From Epiperipatus broadwayi (Eukaryota; Onychophora; Udeonychophora; Euonychophora; Peripatidae): 64,000 nucleotides of DNA. The notes under the pieces are model-generated. The model was not told the origin of the DNA, searched no databases, and saw only the letters and a list, made by a program, of their open reading frames with translations. This document shows, piece after piece, positions 1 to 11,500 of the stretch. Positions within the stretch are counted from its first letter, which is position 1, and every line of letters starts with the position of its first letter. The DNA lies in the NCBI GenBank assembly GCA_028023455.1, contig JAQFVV010000023.1:62001-126000 (forward strand), written 5' to 3'. Made by a program: the position numbers and the translations under genes.

Positions 1-1200
1 CAGCTTACAAATTCAGAGGCTCTGTGGTCAGCTCTTATGGAGAGGACAGACCACTGCAATTAGCATCCGCAGACTTCAGTTTCACAGGAGACAGAATGGT
101 ATGGGTCTCCATTCAATACAGACAATCAATTTCCAAAAAGGGCATTCACTTTTAGTAAACCTGGGGAAAAATACTCTCTATCAGATATTATAGAGACTGT
201 AATACCTACTGACAGACCTCCCCCCAGTAAAGACACATGGCTTGACACCATTATTAAACAACAATTTTTATACATTGGGCACTCAACAGCAGAGTTTAAT
301 AATAAAATCAGCATCTGGCAGGCACATCGCCTGCTGAATCCTGAAAATACAGCTATTTATACTCACCTAGGGTGCAGCAATCATAAAATCACCACAATAT
401 TTAAATATCTGCTACTGGAGCCCAAACTTTTGGATTATCTGATCAAGGTGAATATGGGCTCCATGCCAACTAATTCATTCTTACACTACAAGTGGTTTCT
501 AAATAAAATAGACCCAATTTGTCATGCCTGCTCTAGAGGAGAGGAGACCTTTAATCATCTGTTAAATATATGTCCAGGCTATAATGGTATTAGAAGTGTC
601 ATCTCTCAACACTGCATTATAGCAGTGGATAAAATCCTAGACATCAGGGGTTGTCTCTCCTCTGGAGACTTTACAGTTATCAGGTTATCTATCTTCCTGA
701 CATATGCTTTTTGGTACACAAGATGCAGGACAAAGTTCACACAACCAACACCGGACCCCAATGCTATATTTTGCGATAAGCTCAAAGCTCTTCAAAACAA
801 GGATAAGATATTATCCTCTAGATTTTTATTTATTAATACATGGAGCCTACTAGTATGGCCCACAGACTCTACATGAATATTGGACCTGATATATCCACAT
901 TGTAGTGTATCGTAAATGAAGTAGTCTATGATGCAACATGCTGGATTCTACTAGAGAGGCATTGATTTCACACTACATGTATCCCAGCTGATAAGTTAGC
1001 ATTATTGGGCCAACCTTAAAAAGGGTGGTCAATACCAACAAAATGAACTGTATGTACTCATTTATCAACCTGCTAGTGCAGAGAATGGCTCTGGCATACA
1101 TCTACCAGACCAACACCAGCAATGGATGAGCCAACATTAACAAAGTGCATTTATTATTCATCTGTACAATTTTATTATGTCAATAAATATATTTTTTAAA
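1..1200 (+). pseudogene. LINE family A, 3' end of reverse-transcriptase ORF plus 3' UTR
   Basis: This is the C-terminal part of a non-LTR retrotransposon ORF2, cut by the window edge. One frame is open from position 64 to the stop at 873. A frameshift near 120 joins it to an upstream frame carrying NGMGLHSI, which resembles the GGLGL motif that follows the RT domain in many LINEs. Further on lies a C-x2-C...H-x4-C knuckle of zf-RVT type (CHAC at about 520-531, then HLLNICP), and the protein ends with a WSLLVWP block. The following about 300 bp look like a 3' UTR, with AATAAA near 1180. The copy at 30.9-31.65 kb shares the LEPK, NM-S-PT, zinc-knuckle and TWSL blocks, so this is a repeated family. 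Clade is not assignable from this piece. Confidence 0.7.
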
Positions 1201-1421
1201 ATAAAAGGATACAGAAATTTAATGAATATCAGTAAATAGCTTTCCACACTGCCCATATAACACAATTTTTTTTTTAAAAAAAAATATTGAGTTATATACA
1301 TAGCAAGGATCTTTTCAAATATAAATAAATAGAGCCAGAAATTAAGTGTCTACCAGTAAGTAGCTCCAGACTAACCATGCTCAATTTTCATAAAAAATTT
1401 GAGTTATCATCATCATCATTA

Positions 1422-2501
1422 TCAACCATTATCAATCCACTGTAGGATGAAGGTCTTTCCAAGTTTAATCCATCTTCTCCTATCTTTAGCTTCTCTTCTC
1501 CACATTACCCCTGCATACTTTCTTATTTCATCCATCCATCTCACATGTGGTATCTTTCTGGGTCTTTTACAATCTCTTGGAATCCAGTTTAAAATTTCAA
1601 TTGTCCATCTATTATCATCTCTTCTAACAATATGTCCAGCCCAACTCCACTTCAATCTTTTAATTTTTTCAATGAGGTCAGTAACACCTGTTTGTTCTCT
1701 TACCCATACATTCCATTTTCGATCTCTTCTTGTTACTCCCAACATACATCTCTCCATACTTCTTTGAGTGGTCTGAAGTCTCTGAATTGCTCTTCTATTA
1801 AGTGCCCAAGTCTCAGATCCATAAGTAAGAACTGGTAAAACACATTTGTTAAAAACCTTCCTTTTCAAACACATATGCATATTGCCTTTTAGTATCAAGT
1901 TATTTCTACCAAAAGCACTCCAACCAAGTTTAATTCTATGATTAATTTCCTCCATTATGTTTCCATCTGTATTAATAATCTGACCAAGGTATTTGTAACT
2001 GTTAACTTCTTCTAATTCATCATAATCAATCTTTATTTTCATATTTTGAGCAAATCGATTAAACATTACTTTAGTCTTTTTAACATTTATCTTTAGTCCT
2101 ACTTTCCTACTTTCATCTGATAATTCCTGCAACATTTCCTGCAGATCTGAAGCATTATTTGCAAAAACAACTACATCATCTGCGAAATCTAAATGACTTA
2201 AATAATCACCATTTACTTTCACTCCTTTAGTTTCCCATTTTAATCCACAAAATACTTCATGCAGCACTGCTGTAAAAAGTTTTGGAGATATGGAGTCACC
2301 TTGTCTTACATCTTTCTCAATGTTGACTTTCCCAGTGTCATTATGTAATCTAATTGTTGCTGTTGCATTTTTATAAATATTCTTTAAAATATGACAATAT
2401 CCTGGATCTATACCTTGATGATCCAATGCTTTAATCACTGAAGAAATGTTTGTAGAATCAAATGCCTTTTCATAATCTACAAATCCAAAACATAATGACA
2501 A
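1422..2501 (-). pseudogene. RTE reverse transcriptase core and C-terminal region
   Basis: This 359-codon open frame is the longest in the window. It opens with FVDYEKAFDS (RT motif A), then RQGDSISPKLF (motif B), FADDVVVFAN (motif C, catalytic aspartates intact), KINVKKTKV and KYLGQIINTDG. Downstream are LPVLTYGSETWAL, a WAGHIVRRDDNRW segment and RRRWIKLGKTFILQ. All three catalytic aspartate positions look intact. The listed start is only the first ATG after a frameshift: the frame is open upstream and belongs to the same protein as the regions at 2699-4360. The ORF ends at 1422, about 13 bp before the 3' triplet tail, so the 3' UTR is very short. Confidence 0.88.
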
Positions 2502-2698
2502 CTCATATTCATTTGTCCTTTCTATAACTTCTCTCAGTAGTATGATCTACTATACTAAAACCACTTTTAAATCCAGCTTGTTCTCTTGGTTGGTGGAAAT
2601 CCAATGTTCTCTGTAGACGAGTAGTAATTATCTTGGTAAAAATTTTATATAAAACTGATAAAAGGCTGATAGGTCTGTAATTTCTAATATCTTCTTTA

Positions 2699-3520
2699 TC
2701 ACCTTTTTTTAAATATTAATATTATTACTGCATTCTTCCAATCATCCGGTACATCTTTATCATTTAGACATTTGGTATATAACTTTGCTAAAAAAATTTC
2801 TATTTCTTCACCTGCTTCTTTTAATATATCAATTATAATTCCATCATTACCTGGAGCCTTTCCTTTCTTCATACATTTAATTGCATGTCTCACTTCTTCA
2901 TTTAAAATTCTGGGCAATTTGGAAGATATAATAGATATAGGAGGTACTTGTTCTTTATTACTATATAATTCTTGATAAAAATCTACCAATTTCATGATGT
3001 CATCTCTCCTTTTAGTAATAATTCCATCTTTTTTTCTTATTGCAGATATAAATTTCCTACCAATACCAAAATGTTGTTTTACATTCTTAAGACTTTTATT
3101 TTCTTCTACAGCTTTCCTTGCTAGTTCACAGTTATACTTTCTTATATCATTTTCAACTCTTTTCCGCACCATTTTACAAAATTTGAGTTATTCAATTCTT
3201 TTTAATGCATATATCTTCATATTCCTTCTTTTCTTCATAAATCCTCTAGTCTCAGTAGAAATTTTATTGGTCAATTGCTGTTTCTTTCTACCAGCTATCT
3301 TTGTTGCAGTTTTCAAAAGTGTATCAGTCATTTTCATATTAATTTCATTCAAATCTGAATCATGTTCAAAATCTACTAATACTTGAAACCGATTTGTAAG
3401 TTCTAATTTAAATTCATTAGAATGTTTCTGAAGATTAGGAATATCAACTGTAAATATTGTTTTTCTTAATAATTTTTGTCTCTCTAGTTTTACATTAACA
3501 CATATCTTACACCTTACTAA
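2699..3520 (-). pseudogene. RTE linker and N-terminal RT region (stop and frameshift)
   Basis: The frame continues unchanged from the endonuclease through about 110 basic, lysine-rich residues to a TAA at 3188-3190, then from the ATG at 3172. It carries KGKAPGNDGI, the conserved block just ahead of the palm domain in LINE reverse transcriptases, and ends at FKKR. There a run of seven T on the plus strand (2704-2710) appears to hold one extra base: one frame over, the sequence reads GDKEDIRNYRPISLLS, the expected continuation. The frame breaks again between about 2505 and 2560. Confidence 0.8.
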
Positions 3521-4360
3521 TCAATGATCACTTCCTGTGTTAAATTTATTAAGAACATTACAATCTTGAAATATGTATTTCCTTTTAGTCAAAATATAAT
3601 CCAATTCTGCTGTACCTTCATTTGAATGCTTCCATGTCCATTTCCTTTTAACATTTTTCTCAAAAAAAGAATTCATAATATAAAGTTTTTCTTTTTCTGC
3701 AAACTCCACAAGTCTATGTCCTCTCTCATTTCTATTACCATAACCAAAATTACCCACAGCCCTTTCATCTTTCATTTTTTTACCAATTCTAGCATTAAAG
3801 TCTCCCATAACAATTTTAAAATGGTGTTGACTCTGATCAAAAGCCTTTTGTACATCCATATAAAAATCTTCTACTACTTCATCACTATGAGAACTTGTTG
3901 GGGCATAAACCTGAATTATCTGCATTTGCTATCTGCTATTAAGGTGTATAACTAATCTTGCCACTCTGTCCGATACACCACCAATCTCCACAATATTGTT
4001 CTTCCACTTTTTATTTATAATGAATCCTACTCCACTTGTATTTCCAATATTTGTGCCTTTATAATAGAGTATATGTCCACTTTTTAAATCAATTGTCTCT
4101 TCACCTTTTTTTCTAACTTCACAAAGTCCAATAATGTACCATTTAATATAAGAGAGTTCTTCTAATTCTTGCAATCTTCCTTCACTTGAAAGTGATCTGC
4201 AGTTGTAAGTACCTAAATAAAAAGTCGTCATCAAATGGCAGCCTGGGTCCGCAATCAGGGGATTCTTAGCACCCTCCGCCTTCGGCCACCAACCGCTGCC
4301 TTGGTTGGTGACTTTACAGCCTCCTGGGAATAAGGGCCATGCTTTATTTTTGTCTGTCAT
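3521..4360 (-). pseudogene. RTE endonuclease domain (broken by one internal stop)
   Basis: This part would nick target DNA to prime reverse transcription. Reading down the minus strand from the ATG at 4360, motifs are YNCRSL, GLCEVR (the catalytic-glutamate region), GFIIN, VYAPT, GDFNARIG, a WTWKH block, LDYIL and finally GSDH. These are the usual landmarks of the exonuclease-endonuclease-phosphatase fold. A TAG at 3929-3931 falls in frame between VIHLNSR and the QMQIIQVYAP segment; the frame is unchanged across it, so it is a simple nonsense change. A TGA at 3521-3523 replaces the residue after GSDH, where the family normally has arginine. The first about 45 residues include GGCKVTNQGSGWW and may be a leader or translated 5' UTR. 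Confidence 0.85.
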
Positions 4361-4706
4361 AATTGTATATATGTATTGGGAAAATATTTATCCTTTACAC
4401 AAATATTCATTCTGCCTTATCAGGCACTGAGAAGAAAGACCATGGTGTTTCTTGATCTTAAACTCAGAGGTAAAAAGCCAATAAACTCACCACGCTGGCT
4501 AATGCGTGTTGGTGAGCAGCCCATCCATGTTCGTATACTATATGAATAATCACATAGTAATAACAGCTGCAACGACAAGAACGTATGGAGTGGACATTAG
4601 GAATTTGGCCTGCTCGGTTCCTTTAAGGCCTCCAAGAGGAATCAAAGGGTCTCCTTTCAGTTAATAGCAAAATTCCTTTCTTTGCTTCTGTTCCAATTTG
4701 AGTTAT

Positions 4707-5195
4707 ACTTATGCTTAATAATGCTGATTTGAAAACTATCACTATATAAAATATCTCAAATTAAGATGAGACACATTCTGAAAACATGAACATAAAAAAA
4801 AAAAAAGTAGAAAACCTCACTAAAAATCAATCCTCCATTTTGAACCCCTATTCAGTAGAAGTTTTTTTTTTTTTCATGGTTGAATAATAATCAAATAGTT
4901 TAGTGCTTTTAAGTTTTTGAACATCTAATTCTCCATTAATGTTCTTAAATTGTATCATTGGCAAAAGTTTGGTCTAAAAGTAAGCTTTTTCCTAACATTA
5001 TGGCATAGAATGTGAGCTTAACATTACAAAAAAAGAATAATCAAAACAATGGCAATGATGATACCAAATTGTTTTACCACTCACCAAAATTTCGCACAGA
5101 TTCAAATTCAGATAATAGGCACTTTGCATAGCCTTTTAAACAATACTAATATATTTGTAGCAAATTTCAATGATAACAGAACTGACAAGTCTCAT
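4707..5195. other. No identifiable feature
   Basis: A+T-rich spacer between the RTE element and its small relative, with poly-A and poly-T runs near 4794 and 4863. I see no gene or repeat unit here. Confidence 0.5.
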
Positions 5196-5425
5196 TCGAC
5201 CATCTCACATATGATCTCTTTTTTTGTCTTTTACAAGATCCAGTTTAAAACTTCAGTTATCCATCGACTGTAATTTTCTCTAGCGACATACCCAGCCTAA
5301 CTTTATTTTCAGTCTTAATTCTCTCAATGACATCATAGATTCTTGTTTATCTTCTCACTCATCGATCTCTCCTTGTTATTCCAAACAAGGCATCTTTCCA
5401 TAAACGACATAATTCTTTTGGAGGG
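5196..5425 (-). mobile_element. Fragment of a second RTE copy (3' end)
   Basis: This stretch lines up by eye with 1537-1760 of the RTE element. Shared blocks include CATCTCACAT, GTCTTTTACAA, ATCCAGTTTAAAA, CCCAGCC and the ATCTCT-CTTGTTA-TCC segment, in the same order and spacing. It is much more diverged, has no open frame of its own, and lacks both the triplet tail and the upstream RT. It is an old, severely truncated copy. Confidence 0.7.
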
Positions 5426-6138
5426 TGTTTGTTTTTTTGAATGATAATTATATTTTTCTGTTTTTTATATGTATTTTTTTTTATAATATAAAAAAAATAA
5501 ACGATTTTTAAATATATATATAAACACACAAACATATGACTATTTTGTATTATGATATTAGTTTTGTGCTAAATAGTCTTGTTCAATTAACTAATAGGCA
5601 TATTATTATGTAGAGACGATTTCTAAATGTTAAAATAGTTTATCTCTTTGCTCCCACAAATGCACATTGGCAATATTTGTTCAAATAAAATGAAATTAAC
5701 AAATTTAGAGCAAACGTGCTCAAACTTTCAAGTCATTAAGCAAAATAAAAGTTCCGAAGTATAATTACAAGTAGGTAACAAGTCTTAAATAGGATCAATA
5801 ACAAAAAACAGATCTTTTTTTTTAAAAAAAAATCGTATTGAATGCAAATGTTTTTTTTCTCCAAAAAATGCAAATGTTTTTAACACACCGATCTTCTAAT
5901 TCATGCAGGGGTAATAAAACAATATAAGAGAATAAATGGTCTTCGGATAAAAAGATTTTTGTTCAAAAATTAGACACAGACAATAAAGTTTATGTCAAAA
6001 CTTTATACATAAAAATATACAAAGAAATAAAAAAGAGTTATTTCTTTAAATGTTGACACTTTAAAAAGAATAATTAAATTATTCACCCCCAAAGCCTTCT
6101 CTTCATTCATGTTTTGTACCTTTCTACTTAATCCATCT
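5426..6138. other. No identifiable feature
   Basis: A+T-rich DNA with homopolymer runs (poly-A and poly-T near 5450-5500 and 5815-5830). No gene signal was seen. Confidence 0.5.
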
Positions 6139-6224
6139 ATCCATCCATCTATCTATCTCTCTATATCTATCTATCTATCTATCTAGACAGCCATCCATCC
6201 ATCCACCCACTCACCCTCCCACCC

Positions 6225-6303
<79 letters not shown>

Positions 6304-6322
6304 CATCCATCCATCCATCCAT
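6139..6322. repeat. ATCT/ATCC tetranucleotide microsatellite
   Basis: A compound array of ATCT and ATCC units. The longest pure ATCT block runs from about 6224 to 6302, close to twenty units. It is interrupted near 6185-6225 by CCATCCATCC and CCCACTCACCC variants. Such long pure arrays are usually length-polymorphic. Confidence 0.95.
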
Positions 6323-6653
6323 CTATATGTCTGTCTCTTTCTATATACATATTCAGTTTCCAGAAATCACAATTTTCAAACATAGGATTGAAGTTATTAG
6401 AAGACAAAATATAAATGACTCATAAGTCTCCAAATATATATATATATCATTATTGGATTATTTATGGTATGTTATACGAATTTATTTTTCAGGTACAGCA
6501 TTTTTAATAAGTATCTTTTTTAACAAGTATCTTTTTAATATATACAGCATTTTAAATAAATCATTTTTATTAGTTTAAATATTATATTTTTCAATCTTAG
6601 ATACAAACATTCAATTTCATTAATGACCATATATATATATATATATATATATA

Positions 6654-7518
6654 TGAAAAACAAAAACAAGTTATTCACGTAACTTGCTATCACTTGTTAT
6701 TTATGATCAAAAGATGGCGTTTTACCAAAACCACCGAAACAAGTGTAAAATTTGTTTACATAAATGACAAAAGAGTCAGAATTAACTATCTCTTTCATTT
6801 GCTCACCCTCAGATCAGCTGATTTCAAGCTATTTGCTATCATCAGTGAAGGATAGAGTTAGAAACTAGATTTAAACACTGACTCCAAGTGTTTATGCAAA
6901 ACGTTACTATCAGTTTGCAAGCGTGAATTTTTCAGACCGGTAAAGTCTTCAAACTCAGCCTAACAAACCAGATATCTATAATATTGGTCTGATCTCAGTT
7001 CAGTTTCACCACATAGTCAAAGTCTCTGCAATATATATCATTGCAAGAAATCTTTAAAGGTACATTTATGAAAAACAAAAACAAGTTATTCACGTAACTT
7101 GCTATCACTTGTTATTTATGATCAATAGATGGCGTTTTACTAAAACCACCTAAACAAGTGTACAATTTGTTTACATAAATGACAAAAGAGTCAGAATTAA
7201 CTATCTCTTTCATTTGCTCACCCTCAGATCAGCTGATTTCAAGCTATTTTCTATCATCAGTGAAGGATAGAGTTAGAAACTAGATCTAAACACTGACTCC
7301 AAGTGTTTATGCAAAACATTTCTATCAGTTTGCAAGCGTGAATTTTTCAGACCGGTAGAGTCTTCAAACTCAGCCTAACAAACCAGATATCTATATGGGT
7401 CTGATCTCAGTTCAGTTTCACCACATAGTCAAAGTCTCTGCAATATATATCACTGCAAGAAAACTTTAAAGGTACATTTATGAAAAACTTTTAGTTATTC
7501 ACGTAACTTGCTATCACC
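6654..7518 (+). repeat. Tandem repeat of about 415 bp (two full units plus partial third)
   Basis: Unit 1 is 6654-7068, unit 2 is 7069-7480, and a third begins at 7481 and loses similarity after about 40 bp (near 7518). The first two units match almost base for base, with a few substitutions and a small deletion near 7395. Each opens with TGAAAAAC and ends in TTTAAAGGTACATT. The array lies upstream of the TATA box of LTR-like element E, the place where enhancer duplications sit in an LTR U3. Confidence 0.92.
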
Positions 7519-7766
7519 AGCACATCTTCTCTTATAGGGTATAGCAGTAGCAAGGCCTGAGCAAAGACCAGGTTAGCACGTAAGTTCCCTGCCATTCCAG
7601 AACACAATGTTCCCTTTTACGCAGCATTGCGATCGGTTACAGGGTACCAGCGTTTGTCGCAAAAACCCTGAAGTTATTCATCCATCTGCAGAGCGACTTT
7701 TCCTATTGTTATTTATCCGTGCCATAGCGCATTGGAAAAATCTTAGGCAGCCAACTCTCCCACCTT

Positions 7767-7773
7767 TATATAG
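7767..7773 (+). promoter_or_regulatory. TATA box of LTR-like element E
   Basis: TATATAG within CACCTTTATATAGCACTTTC, in a locally GC-richer stretch. It is about 1.1 kb from the element start, or about 700 bp if one 415-bp duplication is discounted, comparable with the TATA positions in the related elements. Confidence 0.45.
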
Positions 7774-8565
7774 CACTTTCAGCATTCTGAAATTTTCTTT
7801 CGAAAGCCATGTTCGATCGATCGTTACTTGAGCTGGTTTATGCGCTCGTTGTTAAATATTATATTTGCAATAAATAATGAATTTTTAGAATGATCAAGGT
7901 TCAAGATAATTATTTATATAACAGCCACAAATTTAATAGGATTTGGTTAACTAGATTTATAGACATAACATAGTGATTAAATATGTATCAGTTGTAAAGA
8001 AACTCATAAGATGGGCGTATGTTAAACCCATTTATAAAAATTTAATGAAATTAATTATATAAAGCTATTTTGAATTATATATAAAAAGAGAATGTGTTCT
8101 CTTATTTACCCAATGTTTGCATATATCCTACGCTGAAATGCTATTGTAAATAAATGATATATATAGGAATTGTAAATAAATGTATAATTAATTTAATGTA
8201 TTTCATTCTCTGTCTCGTTATTGATCTAATTCAATCCAATTCTAATTATTATTTATAGTCTATATATGTGAAAACTATGCATTAATAATCCTTTAAATTA
8301 GTGATATATTTTAGAAAATTAAGAACCTTTCTTTTATTTATCAGAATCTTATTGCGTCTCCGTGACTTATGTCGGCCGTGAGGAAAGAGGTATACTACAT
8401 GTAATTTCAAGGTGGTCATTTGTAGGGTCTTGAGACTTGGAATACTGGCTTACGAGTTGAAGTGTGGTCGGACTTGGGATGTCACAGTCCTAGTCTGGTC
8501 AGCTTTGGTCTCTTTTGCCTGGATTCTGAATTCTGTTACGCGAATGTACAAACTTGATTGTTACA

Positions 8566-11500
8566 ATATATAGCTCTAATGATCAAAGAGATTGATCTGC
8601 GCACAGAAGGCATCTTTCTTCCTTGTTATGGTACTACTATTAAAGTGATATGTTTAGTTGATGATGTCCCTAATAGTCTTCAGAGACCTACAAAACAGTC
8701 CTCTCATTCTGAATAAATTTGAAACTCTAACAGCATCTACAATATAAGTTTGTAAGTCATCCATGTGGCAGATAACTACAGATCGCAATCTGTCTTCATT
8801 CTTCACAGATACACACTCATCTTTTCCCGAAATTCCAATTAATTTATTTAAAACATAATTAAGTCACCATCTGAATAATACAAAAATAAAAGCCTTCTGC
8901 CCAAAATTTCTCTATTCTATAGTAAAAGTTTACATTGTTAATGCTATTCTGGGTGGTATACTTGCTTACTATAGTCCATGGATGCATCTTTTAAGGAGTA
9001 AATGTTAAAAAATATCATGACCATGATAAAATCACATATATGGGGATCAATATCACATCTTATATCAATTGCAAGTGCTTGTTTCTGTATTTTCAAAACT
9101 GATCTTAATCTGATATGTCCTCAATCATTCACTATCCTATATCAGAGCTAAGATGTACATTACAATCAGTTAATCCAATCCTCAAAGTCAGTCCTCCACT
9201 TATAATATTGCTTGCTCAACTTCCATATGAAAATCTTTTTTTTTACTGATTATGCTATTGAGCATGCAGATCTGTTGGACAATTATAACATCAAATCTTT
9301 AATTGGTGTTCCAATTAAAAATCTGAAAAAAATTATATATCCTAACAGATATCTATGGTCAACCTTCCAATTGCTAAAACGTGAGTCAGATTCCAAAATA
9401 TGTCTGTTCCTCAATAATGGTTAAAATTTTTGCATAATTTATTACTCAACACAATTACTAAAACCTTCTTCATTAACAGTTTTAAATTAAATTTGGATCC
9501 CACATGTATCTTATGTCATCTGAAACATGTCCATATTTCTCATCGTTAAGATACTTTGTACCACAAACAAAAAAATAATCTAAAGAAATTGATCGAAAAA
9601 ATAGCAAAAATTTTAATCCATACAATGCCATAGAATCATGTGGCTTGCTCGCTGTTCTGAAATTTTGACAACAAAAAATATAATGTTCCATAAAAATAAA
9701 AAAATAATAAAGAGTGGTTTAATATATATTTATATGCCCTCAAATATATACCAAGAAAAACAATGAGAAAAATTTGGAAAAACAATGTTTTTCTTAATTG
9801 TTCATTATTTTAAAATGGTATACATTATACTTTAAAATTGAATCATTGTATCTGCCTTCAGACACTACTCAAAATAATTACATTTTATAAGTCTTACATC
9901 TTATATCATATAAAAAAAATTCCCACTGTACCCATGTTAATATTTGTACATAATTTGTAATTAATAAAGTTTATTTTATATAATAAAAAAATACTTTATC
10001 CAAAAGCAAAATGAAATTACCTAATTTTCAATTGCAACATATACTGTATATGGGGATTTTTAAGATTTTTATTTTTCTTATTAGTCCTTCCTTATCCCTA
10101 TCACAATACAACCATCCATTACGTGTAAAAAAATCAGATCATCGTCTCTCACCAGGCATACATTTTGCGAACAACCTTTACTCAACGGTTAAGGAAAAGT
10201 TCCAAGCATATAAATCTTCATACATGTATATATGCATATTTATATATAATGAATATTTTATGTGATGAATACTTTGTTGTTAATTTTATTGTTAAAACAT
10301 TATGATATCTTAATTAATTTCAAATAATTTGTAAGTATAATATGTATAACAATACTAGACGATAATGAGTGAAACATCAGTAGTAAAAATTTATATATTC
10401 ATAAAGGTGAATAAAAGGCAAATTCTGGGGGGAAAAAAATGGTGTGAGATGTAATGTTTATTGTAGACAATTGCTAGCTAAGCAGTATAAAAGTTGTATA
10501 TATACACAGATATAATCATCACAGACATACATTATTGAAAAACTAAAAGCTATAAATATTCAGAAATAATTTCCTCACTTATTTAAACTTTAACCAACAT
10601 GATATTTAATATCATATGTAGATAAAATAGCTTTTTTTTTACTTTAGAAAATGGTCGACAATTCAACAGGTTAGCTAATTATCAAGATAAGAAAAGTGTT
10701 CATTATTGTTTATCTTCTTATTTTAAAATAGATAGATACTTATTTACCAAGCAACAGTAGATGCTTGGATGGATTATGTACGAGTTATCAGTCTGAATAA
10801 AAAAATTCTAACTCCGATTAAAAACTGGAAACATTTAAATTTATCTGACTTAGATTTGAACCCATATCACAGAGCATGGTAGGCAGATGGATCTCTATAT
10901 ATGTATATTATTATTTATTGGATTTCTTAGAAAACATCAGCTAATTACTAATCAACTGGAAAATCCTCATCTGCTTCGTATTACCTTCTTTACGCGATCT
11001 CCCCCCCCCCCATTAATCTACTTCCACCTGACAAAAAAATATAATTTAATTAGCTTCAGGATGTGCACGAATATATATATATATAAACATCTATAGAAGC
11101 ACTATCTAATAATATCATTGTGAAAAAAGCATTTTATATGTTATGAATGTATTAGAAGAAACTTCACTGCTTTACGTAATTAGTAATTTTCAACTTTTTA
11201 CATGTATTACTTTACAAAACATGCCTACGTTATACATATTAATATATACACACAGATAACAAAAAAAATAGCTAATATTATGCCATTCTGTCTAATCAAA
11301 AAACTTGAGATGTTTAGCCTGAAGAAAGATTAATCCCCAAAGTGCATTCTTTCAGCAACCAGAGAATCATTTGTTTTTGATTTGCCAATATCATTGGACT
11401 GAATTTGAAAAGCAAATCTTCATTTCACACAAATTTCCAAGCCATTTTAGTTCTGATTGAGAAGAATTTACTATCAAAATAATTTATGTTCTTTTTCCAA

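Larger units (their letters stand above)
1397..4706 (-). mobile_element. Nearly complete RTE-type non-LTR retrotransposon with target-site duplication
   Basis: The element runs from about 4694 (5') to 1409 (3') on the minus strand. It encodes an apurinic-type endonuclease followed by a reverse transcriptase, the order expected for RTE and related LINEs; the protein resembles the widespread database entries named craniofacial development protein 2-like (BovB/RTE type). The 3' end finishes in a short ATG-type triplet repeat (ATCATCATC at 1408-1419 on the plus strand), a known habit of RTE elements. The 12-mer AATTTGAGTTAT flanks it at 1397-1408 and 4695-4706, which I take as the target-site duplication. 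The same 12-mer also occurs once inside, near 3180, so chance cannot be fully excluded. The copy is disabled by three in-frame stops and two frameshifts, yet most of the protein is still readable, so it died recently. Confidence 0.82.
6654..8565 (+). mobile_element. LTR-like element E, probable solo LTR with duplicated U3
   Basis: The element starts TGAAAAAC directly after a (TA)n tract and ends GATTGTTACA directly before ATATATA, so it has TG...CA ends inside a TA-repeat target. A TATA box lies at 7767-7773. Downstream is an A+T-rich stretch with AATAAA signals near 8150-8190 and a T/G/C-rich segment (CATTCTCTGTCTCG), then a GC-richer last 200 bp. The same order (variable 5' part, TATA box, long middle, A+T/AATAAA block, GC-richer end) is seen in the elements at 42.1, 45.6, 48.9 and 53.2 kb. 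No protein is encoded. I infer a very long solo LTR. A non-autonomous DNA element is the alternative, disfavoured by the TG...CA ends and by the 4-bp duplication of member B. Confidence 0.6.

Noticed and set aside
1399-3955. Several plus-strand open frames of 67-130 codons
   Set aside because: They are antisense shadows of the minus-strand RTE endonuclease and RT.
6139-6322. Possible CRISPR-like array
   Set aside because: The repeat is a pure tetranucleotide microsatellite with no spacers, in eukaryotic DNA.
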